Counted from the stretch's first letter, positions 8,266 through 16,816 are shown. The stretch: 32,651 bases of DNA from Aliivibrio fischeri (GCF_009727955.1 NZ_WOBR01000015.1:1-32651), one strand, 5' to 3'. Notes: generated by a model not told the origin, from the letters alone. Translations and numbers: made by a program.

Positions 8266-8560
8266 TACTCTTCTCTAGTAAATCCATAAGCCATACTTTC
8301 TCTTCATCTGTATGGATTTTTAATTCATTTGAACCTCGGGTGATAGTAGCAACGCCCACACCTAATAGCTGACTAATTTGTCTCTGGCTCAATTCACCCT
8401 GTAACAGCTCATGAAAAATATTTACGCGAGCAACCAGTGCTTCACGTTCATCAGGCGTCATCAACATCGTTAATAATGGTTGATGATTTCCTTGTTCTGC
8501 TGCATTTGCAATTAGTGTCATCACTTGAGACCAGTCGGAATATTTTGCTGAACCTGACAT
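8234..8560 (-). CDS. trpR: TrpR, tryptophan-responsive repressor
   Basis: Dimeric DNA-binding protein that represses tryptophan and shikimate pathway genes when tryptophan is bound. The 108-residue product has the same length as E. coli TrpR, and carries TPDEREALVARVNI and the helix-turn-helix region (about 58-80) SQRQISQLLGVGVATITRGSN. Start chosen at the ATG at 8560 because GAGGAT precedes it by a few bases; an in-frame TTG 33 bp upstream lies inside a terminator hairpin. It is downstream of slt on the same strand and overlaps the end of yjjX by 32 bp on the opposite strand. Confidence 0.95.
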   Translation of the reverse strand: MSGSAKYSDWSQVMTLIANAAEQGNHQPLLTMLMTPDEREALVARVNIFHELLQGELSQRQISQLLGVGVATITRGSNELKIHTDEEKVWLMDLLEKSTKNELDVEKE

Positions 8561-8579
8561 AGTATCCTCATACAATTGT

Positions 8580-8604
8580 AAAAAAGGGGACAATTAAGTC
8601 CCCT
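8580..8604 (-). terminator. Intrinsic terminator between slt and trpR
   Basis: On the minus strand: stem AGGGGAC (8598-8604) / GTCCCCT (8585-8591), 6-nt loop TTAATT, then six T (8580-8585). It ends only 20 nt before the trpR start codon, so it separates slt from trpR, and any trpR transcript must either read through it or start within it. A -10-like TATAAA (8607-8612) sits just upstream. Confidence 0.85.
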
Positions 8605-8655
8605 ACTTTATATTTATTTAAGCTTAATACCAATTGCTATTAGAATTTAAACTTA

Positions 8656-10605
8656 TCAATACTTTAAATTCAGCTCTTTCTCGGATAAAAAAGCACCTTT
8701 TTCACCCAATAAACTACGATAGTAAGTTTCAAACATTAAAATATTTTGTACATACCCTCTAGTTTCTTTGAATGGAATAGCTTCAATAAAAGCATAAGCA
8801 TCTAGTTTTTCATCAGAAACCGCTCTCCAACGCTTAACACGATGAGGGCCAGCATTATAACCTGCAAGAGCAAAAATACGGTTTCCATCATAATCATCTA
8901 ATAAACCCTTAAGGTAATTTGAACCAATGTGAATATTCACATCAACATCATTCAAACTATCAACACCTTCGTATTTATCGTAATCAATCTTCTTCGCTGT
9001 GTATTTCGCTGTTGCTGGCATAATTTGCATCAAACCACGCGCACCTACCGGTGATTGAGCTTCTGCATATAATGCACTTTCTTGTCGAGATAACGACATT
9101 AACGTCACTTTATCTAAACCAAGTTCCTTACTGTAATGATTAAACCACCACTGATGCGCTATAGGGAAACGTAAGCTCAAATATCCCCACATTCTCCCTT
9201 TAATTGTCGCTAAAACAGTAAAGTGGTGCCAACGATGCTGAGCAGCATAACTTGCTAATTCTTTCACTTCAGTTTTCGATGCTCGATTTAGCAAATATTC
9301 CCACTCACTTTTAGCTGTAGAAATCTCATCAATCGCAATTAACTCTTTAATACGTGCAAGCTCTACACTGTATTTATCTTTAATCGGCTTAATATTTCTA
9401 GGAGCGGTATTCATTGGATATTGAATAGGTTCACCTAAGATATTTGCCGCAGCAACACTATAAAAATTACGCTGACCAAGTAATTTTTTTAAACGAGCAT
9501 CAGCTTTATCTTGCTCACCTTCCTTACTTTCGATCTGAGCAATCCAGAACTGCCAACGTAATGAATTTTTAGCCGCTGGTGTTAAATACCCAATCCAATT
9601 GCTTACGTCATCCCAATCGGCAGCACGAATAGCTACACGAATTCGACGCTCAATAAATGAATCCTCAGGGTTAGCAGCTAGTTCTTTATCTCTCCATTGC
9701 GCAAGTTCAACTGACTCTGTTGACATAATGCTACTAACAATACGTCGTTTAACCTGAACCAATTCCTCTTGAGTAAACTGCTGTTTTTTAGCAATTTCAG
9801 GCAGTATTTCTATCGCTTTTTTAGGATTTTTACGAGCTTCTCTTTCCATTGAGATAAGCGTTAATTGCTTAGAAAACTCTGTTTTTTTATTACTCTTTGA
9901 AAAACTTTCTAACAAATCAGGATCATTAAACAAAGTGACAATATGCTGTGCTTTTTCTTTTGCGGCATCTGTTTTCAACATTTTTTCTAAATAAGAAAAC
10001 AAATTATTATTACGAGCTTTATAAACTAAAAGCATACGTTCAATAATTAAATCATCACTGAGTTTCCCAGCTTCAGCCCAATCTTGAAATAAATCATCAC
10101 ATTCATAAGTAACAGAGCTACCTGTCAACCATAACTGCTCCGCACCTTTCCAAGCTGTAGCTTTATCACCCAGTTTATTTTTTGCTTGATAGTAATAACA
10201 CTGTAGATTTTTACTGCTAGGCTCATTAGGGAAATAATCAACAAATTCAGCCCAACGTTCATTTAAACCAAGAATGACTAAGTATTGATATGAAAGAGAG
10301 TTACCAATAGGTAATGACTGATGATTATGTTTGAACAAACGAATATCATCAGGCGTTTTAGAGCTTAAATCCATTCGTAATTCACGGTAATCCAAATAAG
10401 GCGCTAATGAATAACCATCAAGTTCTGCCCTTACTTTTTTATATTCATCGTATTTTTTTTCATTAAGTAGCGTTTTTGCTTCTTGGTATTGTGCTCGCCA
10501 TGTATCAACAGGTGACGCATCAACAACTTGTACATTCATACCTATGCACAATGCCGTCATCATCCCTAACTTATATTGTGTATATTTCATTGATTTCTTT
10601 AACAC
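8656..10605 (-). CDS. slt: Slt, soluble lytic murein transglycosylase (Slt70 type)
   Basis: Periplasmic enzyme that cleaves the MurNAc-GlcNAc bond of peptidoglycan and forms 1,6-anhydroMurNAc ends. The 649-residue product has a signal peptide with probable cleavage after VDA (28-30), a long alpha-helical U/L-type superhelical region (about 35-480), and a C-terminal SLT domain with the catalytic Glu509 in SRQESA, followed by GARGLMQIMPATA and the LAGYNAG motif. The start used is a GTG preceded by GGAAAG; an ATG five codons downstream (10590) is a real alternative and still leaves a signal peptide. Divergent from ettA and upstream of trpR, as in E. coli. Confidence 0.93.
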   Translation of the reverse strand: MLKKSMKYTQYKLGMMTALCIGMNVQVVDASPVDTWRAQYQEAKTLLNEKKYDEYKKVRAELDGYSLAPYLDYRELRMDLSSKTPDDIRLFKHNHQSLPIGNSLSYQYLVILGLNERWAEFVDYFPNEPSSKNLQCYYYQAKNKLGDKATAWKGAEQLWLTGSSVTYECDDLFQDWAEAGKLSDDLIIERMLLVYKARNNNLFSYLEKMLKTDAAKEKAQHIVTLFNDPDLLESFSKSNKKTEFSKQLTLISMEREARKNPKKAIEILPEIAKKQQFTQEELVQVKRRIVSSIMSTESVELAQWRDKELAANPEDSFIERRIRVAIRAADWDDVSNWIGYLTPAAKNSLRWQFWIAQIESKEGEQDKADARLKKLLGQRNFYSVAAANILGEPIQYPMNTAPRNIKPIKDKYSVELARIKELIAIDEISTAKSEWEYLLNRASKTEVKELASYAAQHRWHHFTVLATIKGRMWGYLSLRFPIAHQWWFNHYSKELGLDKVTLMSLSRQESALYAEAQSPVGARGLMQIMPATAKYTAKKIDYDKYEGVDSLNDVDVNIHIGSNYLKGLLDDYDGNRIFALAGYNAGPHRVKRWRAVSDEKLDAYAFIEAIPFKETRGYVQNILMFETYYRSLLGEKGAFLSEKELNLKY

Positions 10606-10777
10606 CTAAACTTTCCAACCTTTGACTGCGGCGTAGTGATCTGAGACTCACTTATACATCTACCGAATTCTTACCTTAGTTTACTTATATTACCCTAGTA
10701 ACTACAAAAATGAGTGTTAAACTATGTATCATAAATAGTAAATTAATATTTTCGTTAACCAACTCTAATAAGTGATT
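10606..10777. promoter_or_regulatory. Divergent slt/ettA intergenic region
   Basis: 172 bp between two divergent genes, so both promoters should lie here. I see several A/T-rich -10-like stretches but no convincing -35/-10 pair. An imperfect CRP-like dyad (AGTGA at 10635-10639, TCACT at 10648-10652) has an 8-bp spacing instead of 6 and was not called a site. Confidence 0.35.
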
Positions 10778-12445
10778 ATGGCTGAATACGTATATACAAT
10801 GTCACGAGTGAGCAAAATTGTTCCTCCTAAAAGACAAATCCTGAAAGACATTTCTCTTAGCTTCTTCCCTGGTGCAAAAATTGGTGTTTTGGGCCTAAAT
10901 GGTTCAGGTAAATCAACACTACTTCGCATCATGGCAGGTCTTGATACTGATATTGATGGTGAAGCTCGTCCACAAGCGGGATTAAATGTTGGCTACCTTC
11001 CACAAGAACCTGTACTTGATGAATCAAAAACAGTTCGTGAAATTGTTGAAGAAGCTGTTTCAGATGTAGCAGGAGCACTAGCTCGCCTTGATGCGGTTTA
11101 TGCAGCTTACGCTGAAGAAGGTGCTGATTTCGATGCTCTAGCTAAAGAGCAAGGTGAACTTGAAGCATTAATTCAAGCAAAAGATGGTCATAATCTGGAT
11201 AACGCTTTAGAGCGTGCAGCTGACGCACTGCGTCTACCAGAATGGGATGCTAAAATTGAGCACCTATCTGGTGGTGAACGTCGCCGTGTTGCTATCTGTC
11301 GTCTTCTTCTAGAAAAACCAGATATGCTACTACTTGATGAACCAACCAACCACCTTGATGCTGAATCAGTAGCATGGCTTGAGCACTTCCTTGTTGATTA
11401 TTCAGGTACTGTTGTGGCAATTACCCACGACCGTTATTTCCTTGATAACGCTGCGGGTTGGATCCTAGAGCTTGACCGTGGTGAAGGTATTCCATGGGAA
11501 GGTAACTATACCTCTTGGCTTGAGCAAAAAGATGACCGTTTAAAACAAGAAGCGGCAAAAGAAAATGCTCGTCAGAAAACGATTGAAAAAGAACTTGAGT
11601 GGGTTCGTCAAAACCCTAAAGGCCGCCAAGCTAAATCTAAAGCTCGTATGGCTCGTTTTGAAGAACTACAAAGCTCTGATCACCAAAAACGTAATGAAAC
11701 AAACGAACTGTTCATTCCGCCAGGTGAACGTCTAGGTGACAAAGTTCTTGAAGTGAACAACCTAACTAAATCGTTCGGTGATCGTGTACTGATTGACGAC
11801 CTATCATTCAGCATGCCAAAAGGTGCTATCGTGGGTATCATCGGTGCCAATGGTGCAGGTAAATCAACACTATTTAAAATGCTAAGTGGTGCTGAAACAC
11901 CAGATTCAGGTACGATTGAATTAGGTGAGACGGTAAAACTTGCTTCTGTTGATCAATTCCGTGATTCAATGGATGACACAAAAACAGTTTTCCAAGAGAT
12001 CTCTGAAGGCGCTGATATCATTAAGATCAACAATTTCGAAATCCCTGCTCGTGCTTACTGTTCTCGCTTTAACTTCAAAGGCAACGACCAACAAAAAATT
12101 ATTGGTGAGTTATCTGGTGGTGAGCGTAACCGTGTTCACTTAGCTAAACTGCTAAAAACTGGCGGTAACGTACTGTTACTCGATGAACCTACCAATGACC
12201 TTGATGTTGAGACATTACGCGCACTAGAAGAAGCTCTACTTGAGTTTCCAGGTTGTGCAATGGTTATCTCGCACGACCGTTGGTTCCTAGACCGTATCGC
12301 TACACACATTCTAGACTACCGTGATGAAGGCCAAGTAAACTTCTTTGAAGGTAACTACACTGAATACAGTGAGTGGTTGAAGAAAACTCTAGGAGCACAA
12401 GCTGCTGAGCCTCATCGCATCAAGTATAAGCGTATGACTAAGTAA
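10778..12445 (+). CDS. ettA: EttA, energy-dependent translational throttle (ABC-F ATPase)
   Basis: Cytoplasmic ABC-F protein that binds the ribosomal E site and gates the first step of elongation according to the ATP/ADP ratio. The 555-residue product has the same length as E. coli EttA. It carries two ATPase domains: Walker A GLNGSGKST (39-47), signature LSGGERRR (162-169) and Walker B LLLDEPTNHLD; then Walker A GANGAGKST, LSGGERNR and LLLDEPTNDLD. The linker between them (about 240-310, very rich in Lys, Glu and Arg) is the P-site tRNA interaction motif region. No membrane segments. Start set at the ATG giving MAEYVYTM, matching E. coli; a GTG two codons upstream is also in frame. Confidence 0.97.
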   Translation: MAEYVYTMSRVSKIVPPKRQILKDISLSFFPGAKIGVLGLNGSGKSTLLRIMAGLDTDIDGEARPQAGLNVGYLPQEPVLDESKTVREIVEEAVSDVAGALARLDAVYAAYAEEGADFDALAKEQGELEALIQAKDGHNLDNALERAADALRLPEWDAKIEHLSGGERRRVAICRLLLEKPDMLLLDEPTNHLDAESVAWLEHFLVDYSGTVVAITHDRYFLDNAAGWILELDRGEGIPWEGNYTSWLEQKDDRLKQEAAKENARQKTIEKELEWVRQNPKGRQAKSKARMARFEELQSSDHQKRNETNELFIPPGERLGDKVLEVNNLTKSFGDRVLIDDLSFSMPKGAIVGIIGANGAGKSTLFKMLSGAETPDSGTIELGETVKLASVDQFRDSMDDTKTVFQEISEGADIIKINNFEIPARAYCSRFNFKGNDQQKIIGELSGGERNRVHLAKLLKTGGNVLLLDEPTNDLDVETLRALEEALLEFPGCAMVISHDRWFLDRIATHILDYRDEGQVNFFEGNYTEYSEWLKKTLGAQAAEPHRIKYKRMTK

Positions 12446-12473
12446 TAATTTACTTTATTTGATGTTTATCATA

Positions 12474-12498
12474 AGGGCCGCACTCAAGCGGCCTTTTT
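12474..12498 (+). terminator. Intrinsic terminator after ettA
   Basis: GC-rich stem GGCCGC (12476-12481) / GCGGCC (12488-12493) with loop ACTCAA and five T after it, about 30 bp past the ettA stop. Confidence 0.88.
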
Positions 12499-12559
12499 AT
12501 TGGACATAGAACAAACAAAACACCATACTCAATTTCTCTTAAAAAGAAGGAGTAGCCTT

Positions 12560-12922
12560 ATGATTGAAAGACGCAAGTTTTCTCGTGTAATTTATCAAGC
12601 AGATGTAGCACTAATCCAAGGCCCTCAGCAATACAGCGGCTCATTGATTGATTTGTCTTTACATGGCTTATTAATAAAACTTAATGATGATAATGCTCTT
12701 AACTTAGATGGTAAATTAATTGTACATTTTGCTCTAAACGATAGTGATATCAATATCATTGCTGAATGTGAGATTGTTAATAATACAAATAATATGCTGA
12801 GACTCTGTATTAGCCATATAGATATTGATAGTATTAGCCACCTTAAACGCTTAGTTGAACTTAACGTTGGTAATAGTGAACTATTATTACGTCAGTTATC
12901 AGAACTCACCGAAACACATTAA
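12560..12922 (+). CDS. Small PilZ-domain protein, predicted c-di-GMP receptor
   Basis: A 120-residue stand-alone PilZ domain. Both c-di-GMP-binding motifs are present: RxxxR at 5-9 (RKFSR) and DxSxxG in IDLSLHG about 30 residues later. These suggest binding of the second messenger; the output is unknown, as there is no other domain. Start chosen at 12560 because AAGGAG stands 7 nt before it and it puts the RxxxR motif near the N-terminus, as in PilZ proteins. A start 60 bp upstream has no ribosome binding site and would run into the ettA terminator. The M23 peptidase gene follows after 24 bp, so the two are likely one operon. Confidence 0.85.
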   Translation: MIERRKFSRVIYQADVALIQGPQQYSGSLIDLSLHGLLIKLNDDNALNLDGKLIVHFALNDSDINIIAECEIVNNTNNMLRLCISHIDIDSISHLKRLVELNVGNSELLLRQLSELTETH

Positions 12923-12946
12923 CCTTTATAAATAGTTGTTACCCTT

Positions 12947-13960
12947 ATGCCTGATAAAATTCGAATTTCCGTCTCCCACAACAAAGGAACGCGTCTTTTC
13001 GCGATCTCCCAAAGACGAAAAAAGCTTGTCATTTTATCTTTAGTACTTGGGGTTAGCTCATTTGCATTAAGTGGCTTTGGTCTACATTATTTCTATCAGC
13101 AACAAGAGTCAGCAAAGGTTGCTATCGCGGAACTACAAAACAAAAATAATGAGCTAAACCAATTAATTGTTGATAACAATAATAGTAATCATGAGCTTAC
13201 TCAACAATTAGAAGCGAAAGAAAATGAATTGCTTGTTATTAGCCAACGCGTAGATGATGTTGAATCCGTACTTGGCTTACAAGAAATATCAGAAGAAGAT
13301 TCATCATTAGCGGAAAAAACATTGGAGCAACGACTTGATGTCGCAGCCATTGACTCGGCAGTTAGAGCGACCATGTTTCGCTTAATTCCAAATGATACGC
13401 CACTACATTACACTAGAGAATCATCCAGTTTTGGTCGCCGAACCAATCCTATTTCAGGTAAACGTCAACGCCACTTGGGTGTTGATTTAACTTGTAAGCG
13501 TGGGACCGAAATTTATGCCCCAGCCGATGGTGTTGTTGAGCTAGCAAGAGCCAGTAATAAAGGTTACGGTAATCTATTAAAAGTTCAGCATTCATTCGGT
13601 TTTATGACCATGTATGCACACCTACAAAAATTTAAGGTTCGCTCAGGACAGTTCGTTAAAAAAGGCGAACTTATCGCTACTTGTGGTAACTCAGGTAATT
13701 CAACAGGACCACACTTACATTATGAAGTACGTTTCTTAGGGCGAGTTTTAAATCCACGATCGTTTATGGATTGGACTCCAGAAAAGTTTGATAGTCTCTT
13801 TGAAAAAGAACGAAGCGTAAAATGGACACCTTTGGTGGACGTTATTAATAATGTAGTAAAACTGCAATTAAAATTGACACAAAAACCAACGGTTGAACAA
13901 GTTGAAGCAATTAACACAGCGAAAGCTGAAAACGAAAGTAGCCAACAATTGACACAATAA
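12947..13960 (+). CDS. Membrane-anchored M23 (LytM) metallopeptidase
   Basis: Predicted zinc endopeptidase acting on peptidoglycan cross-links, or a LytM regulator. The 337-residue protein has a basic cytoplasmic N-terminus, one membrane segment (about 27-49), a periplasmic coiled coil (about 52-107, Gln/Glu/Asn rich), and a LytM domain with the complete zinc site: His176 and Asp180 in RHLGVD, and His256 and His258 in GPHLHYE. With all ligands present it should be active. No LysM domain is seen, which separates it from the ShyA type; it resembles the TagE-like group of Vibrio M23 proteins. There is no clear ribosome binding site, so translation may be coupled to the PilZ gene 24 bp upstream. 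Confidence 0.88.
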   Translation: MPDKIRISVSHNKGTRLFAISQRRKKLVILSLVLGVSSFALSGFGLHYFYQQQESAKVAIAELQNKNNELNQLIVDNNNSNHELTQQLEAKENELLVISQRVDDVESVLGLQEISEEDSSLAEKTLEQRLDVAAIDSAVRATMFRLIPNDTPLHYTRESSSFGRRTNPISGKRQRHLGVDLTCKRGTEIYAPADGVVELARASNKGYGNLLKVQHSFGFMTMYAHLQKFKVRSGQFVKKGELIATCGNSGNSTGPHLHYEVRFLGRVLNPRSFMDWTPEKFDSLFEKERSVKWTPLVDVINNVVKLQLKLTQKPTVEQVEAINTAKAENESSQQLTQ

Positions 13961-13980
13961 ACGCCGTTTAATCAATACCA

Positions 13981-14009
13981 AAAGGGTGAGCTCATGGCTC
14001 ACCCTTTTT
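13981..14009. terminator. Bidirectional terminator between the M23 gene and tyrA
   Basis: Stem AAAGGGTGAGC (13981-13991) / GCTCACCCTTT (13997-14007) flanked by A on the left and T on the right. It lies between the converging M23 gene and tyrA and can serve both. Confidence 0.88.
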
Positions 14010-14033
14010 ACATTCTATGCCTTCTTACCTACA

Positions 14034-15167
14034 CTAATTACGTTCACGGTGAATCGAATCATTCGCTTGTCTAAGTAAACTTTTGCTTTCAATTAAAAAC
14101 TGTTCAGCATAATCACCAAACCAAGTTTCTACTTCTTCAAAGTTTTTAATGAATCCAGAACGGTTATGTTCTTCTAGCAGAGATATCGCATCACCAAAAC
14201 GTTGATGGAATCGCTTTATCATTTCAATATTTTCATCAGAAGAAAGAATGATATCTGCGTATAAATTTGGGTCTTGAGCAAACAATCGACCAACCATCAA
14301 TAGCTCTAAACGATAAATTGGAGAGCTTAAGTTAAGCAACTGTTCAATATCAGGATTCTCTTTTGCTAAATGCTGTCCATAAGCAAACGAAGTAAAGTGG
14401 CGTAATGCTTGAATTAGAGTCATACCATGATCATGCTCATTCGCAGAAATATCACGTACGATTGCTCCCCAAATCTCAAATTGGTTTTTCAGCCAACTAT
14501 AGTGCTCTTTACCTCGGCCATCACACATCACAATAACTTGCTTTGCAAGGCTTGGAACATCAGGACCAAACATTGGGTGTAATCCAACAACGGGACCTTT
14601 ATGAACCGCCAACATTGCAGCTAGAGGTTTCTGCTTAATTGAGGTTAAATCACAAAGAATGCAATCTTCAGGTAACGTTGAAAGTTTATTAATTACATCA
14701 ATGGTTAGGTTAATAGGAACCGTAACAACAACCATACCAGCATTATCTAGGATCTCATCAGAATGAGCCCAATCTTTACTACCGAGAATTCGAACTTGAT
14801 AACCAGATAATTTAAACATTTTTGTGAATAGACCACCAAGTTGTCCATTACCACCAACAACAACGATCGGCCTTAATTCTGGTTTTAAACACTTAAAGCC
14901 TGAATCATTTTCACTACTATAAGACTCACGCATTGTTCTGCGAAGAATATCTTCAATTAATGAGGGCGGTACGCCTTTCTTTTCAGCCTCAGAACGTCTT
15001 GATGCTAACATTGCCGCTTCTCGGCTTGGATCATAAATAGGCAATCCATGTGCACTTTTTACTTCACCAACTTGCTCAACTAAATGCAAACGTTGAGCTA
15101 AAAGATCCAACATCTGTTTATCTACCGCATCAATTTGATCGCGTAAATGACTTAGTTCTACCGCCAT
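14034..15167 (-). CDS. tyrA: TyrA, chorismate mutase/prephenate dehydrogenase
   Basis: Bifunctional enzyme of tyrosine synthesis: chorismate to prephenate to 4-hydroxyphenylpyruvate, using NAD+. The 377-residue product has an AroQ chorismate mutase domain (about 1-90; [27 protein letters not shown]) and a dehydrogenase domain with the nucleotide-binding loop GGNGQLGG (105-112), and GLHPMFGPD. Its start is 6 bp after the aroF stop, and its ribosome binding site AAGGAT lies in the last codons of aroF, so the pair is an operon, as in E. coli. The length is typical (E. coli 373). Confidence 0.97.
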   Translation of the reverse strand: MAVELSHLRDQIDAVDKQMLDLLAQRLHLVEQVGEVKSAHGLPIYDPSREAAMLASRRSEAEKKGVPPSLIEDILRRTMRESYSSENDSGFKCLKPELRPIVVVGGNGQLGGLFTKMFKLSGYQVRILGSKDWAHSDEILDNAGMVVVTVPINLTIDVINKLSTLPEDCILCDLTSIKQKPLAAMLAVHKGPVVGLHPMFGPDVPSLAKQVIVMCDGRGKEHYSWLKNQFEIWGAIVRDISANEHDHGMTLIQALRHFTSFAYGQHLAKENPDIEQLLNLSSPIYRLELLMVGRLFAQDPNLYADIILSSDENIEMIKRFHQRFGDAISLLEEHNRSGFIKNFEEVETWFGDYAEQFLIESKSLLRQANDSIHRERN

Positions 15168-15173
15168 CTCAAT

Positions 15174-16247
15174 CTATCCTTTTAAACGCTCTTCCAATAT
15201 CGGAGTTAATTCTTTGTGAGTATGACGTAATAGTGCCTCAGTTGATTCCCAATTGATACACGCATCTGTAATAGATACACCATATTTCATCTCTGATAAT
15301 GGTATATCTGATGGTTGATTCCCTTCATTTAAATGACTCTCAATCATCAATCCAATAATCGATTTGTTACCTTCACGAATTTGATGAATAACATCTTCAG
15401 CAACTAAAGGTTGACGACGGTAATCTTTACGTGAATTTGCGTGACTACAATCAATCATTAAAGCCGCATCTAAATTTGAGTTTGCTAATTCTTCTTCGCA
15501 CTCTGTTACTGAAACTGAATCATAATTAGTTTGTTTACCACCACGTAAAATAACATGGCCATTAGGGTTACCTTGGGTTGTAAGTAAAGCAACCTGACCT
15601 TCGCTATTAATACCCATGAAACGGTGTCCAGAAGCCGCAGCTTGCATTGCATTAATCGATGTCGATAAGCTGCCATCAGTACCATTTTTAAAGCCTACAG
15701 GAACGGATAAACCACTTGCCATTTCACGGTGAGTTTGAGATTCAGTTGTTCGAGCCCCAATCGCAGCCCAACTAAATGTATCACCTATGTATTGCGGACT
15801 AATCGGATCTAGTGCTTCTGTTGCCAGAGGGATTTCCATCTCAGCTAAATCAACTAATAATTGTCGTGCGGAATGTAGGCCTTGTTCAATATCAAATGAA
15901 CCATCAAGTTGAGGATCATTAATCAAGCCTTTCCAGCCTACCGTAGTTCGTGGTTTTTCAAAGTAAACACGCATAACAATGTACAGTTGATCTTTTAGAT
16001 CTTCCGCGATCACTTTTAAACGTTTTGCATATTCTTTTGCTGCATCAATATCATGAATTGAGCATGGACCACAAACAATCAATAAACGGTGATCCTTCTT
16101 ATGAATGATATTAGAAATAGTTTGACGGGATTGTTGGATAAACTGGCGAGCGTTTTCGCTTAAAGGGATCTTATTTTTAAGCTCTTGCGGAGTGATCAGC
16201 ACCTGCTCATCGATAATATTGATATTACTTAATTCACTTTTTCTCAT
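15174..16247 (-). CDS. aroF: AroF, DAHP synthase (class I)
   Basis: First enzyme of the shikimate pathway: phosphoenolpyruvate plus erythrose 4-phosphate to DAHP. The 357-residue product carries the metal-binding Cys62 in VCGPCSIHD, the substrate motifs KPRTTVGWKGLINDP and GARTTESQTHREMASG, and DCSHANS near the C-terminal side. The adjacency to tyrA and the TyrR boxes upstream support the tyrosine-sensitive AroF type rather than AroG or AroH; the feedback specificity itself cannot be read from sequence by eye. Ribosome binding sequence AGGTG precedes the ATG. Confidence 0.94.
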   Translation of the reverse strand: MRKSELSNINIIDEQVLITPQELKNKIPLSENARQFIQQSRQTISNIIHKKDHRLLIVCGPCSIHDIDAAKEYAKRLKVIAEDLKDQLYIVMRVYFEKPRTTVGWKGLINDPQLDGSFDIEQGLHSARQLLVDLAEMEIPLATEALDPISPQYIGDTFSWAAIGARTTESQTHREMASGLSVPVGFKNGTDGSLSTSINAMQAAASGHRFMGINSEGQVALLTTQGNPNGHVILRGGKQTNYDSVSVTECEEELANSNLDAALMIDCSHANSRKDYRRQPLVAEDVIHQIREGNKSIIGLMIESHLNEGNQPSDIPLSEMKYGVSITDACINWESTEALLRHTHKELTPILEERLKG

Positions 16248-16257
16248 ACCCTACACC

Positions 16258-16275
16258 TGTAAACTTTTATTTCCA
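16258..16275. promoter_or_regulatory. Weak TyrR box near the aroF start
   Basis: TGTAAA, 6 bp, TTTCCA: one perfect and one 5-of-6 half site against the TyrR consensus TGTAAA-N6-TTTACA. It lies 11 bp upstream of the aroF ATG, so it would overlap the transcribed leader. E. coli aroF also has several boxes of unequal strength. Confidence 0.5.
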
Positions 16276-16366
16276 TTAACTGTCAATTAAGACGAATACA
16301 AATAATTTAACAGGTACAGAACATAAATCAACCATTGTAATTAATATAATACAATTTATTTTATAT

Positions 16367-16384
16367 CGTAAATTTAAGTTTACA
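16367..16384. promoter_or_regulatory. Strong TyrR box upstream of aroF-tyrA
   Basis: CGTAAATTTAAGTTTACA matches TGTAAA-N6-TTTACA at 11 of 12 positions. Together with the weaker box near the start codon and a poorer match at 16336-16353 (TGTAAT, 6 bp, AATACA), this suggests TyrR repression of the operon by tyrosine. Confidence 0.7.
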
Positions 16385-16400
16385 CTTTTAGTTTAGATAT

Positions 16401-16430
16401 AAAAAAAGGTGCGCTGATAACAGCGCACCT
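16401..16430 (-). terminator. Intrinsic terminator after rplS
   Basis: On the minus strand a 10-bp stem AGGTGCGCTG (16421-16430) / CAGCGCACCT (16407-16416) with loop TTAT and seven T. It ends the rpsP-rimM-trmD-rplS operon. A perfect 12-bp palindrome GAGAACGTTCTC (16444-16455) lies between it and the rplS stop. Confidence 0.93.
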
Positions 16431-16462
16431 TCATAGCACATTTGAGAACGTTCTCGTGTGCG

Positions 16463-16816
16463 TTACTTTTTAGCCAGCTTCTCTTTGATACGAGCTGATT
16501 TACCAGAACGCTCACGTAGGTAGTACAACTTGGCACGACGTACTGCACCGCGACGTTTAACTTCGATGCTGTTTACAACTGGAGAGTGTGTTTGGAACGT
16601 ACGCTCAACACCTTCACCGTTAGAAATCTTACGTACAGTGAACGCAGAGTGTAGACCACGGTTACGAATAGCGATTACAACGCCTTCGAATGCCTGTAGA
16701 CGCTCACGGTCACCTTCTTTAACTTTAACCTGAACTACTACAGTGTCACCTGGAGCGAATTTAGGTAGGTCTTGTTTTAGTTGCTCATCTTCAAGAGCTT
16801 TAATGATGTTGCTCAT
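16463..16816 (-). CDS. rplS: Ribosomal protein L19
   Basis: 50S subunit protein at the 30S-50S interface. The 117-residue product is full length, begins [20 protein letters not shown] and has the family motifs [43 protein letters not shown] and the basic tail [18 protein letters not shown]. It is the last gene of the operon, 41 bp after trmD, and is followed by a strong terminator. Confidence 0.98.

Noticed and set aside
10635-10652. CRP-like dyad AGTGA...TCACT upstream of ettA/slt
   Set aside because: The half sites are 8 bp apart rather than 6, so it does not fit a CRP site.
16306-16320. ACAGGTACAG near aroF as part of a lux box
   Set aside because: Only a half resemblance to the LuxR-type dyad; no matching second half at the right distance and no quorum-sensing gene next to it.
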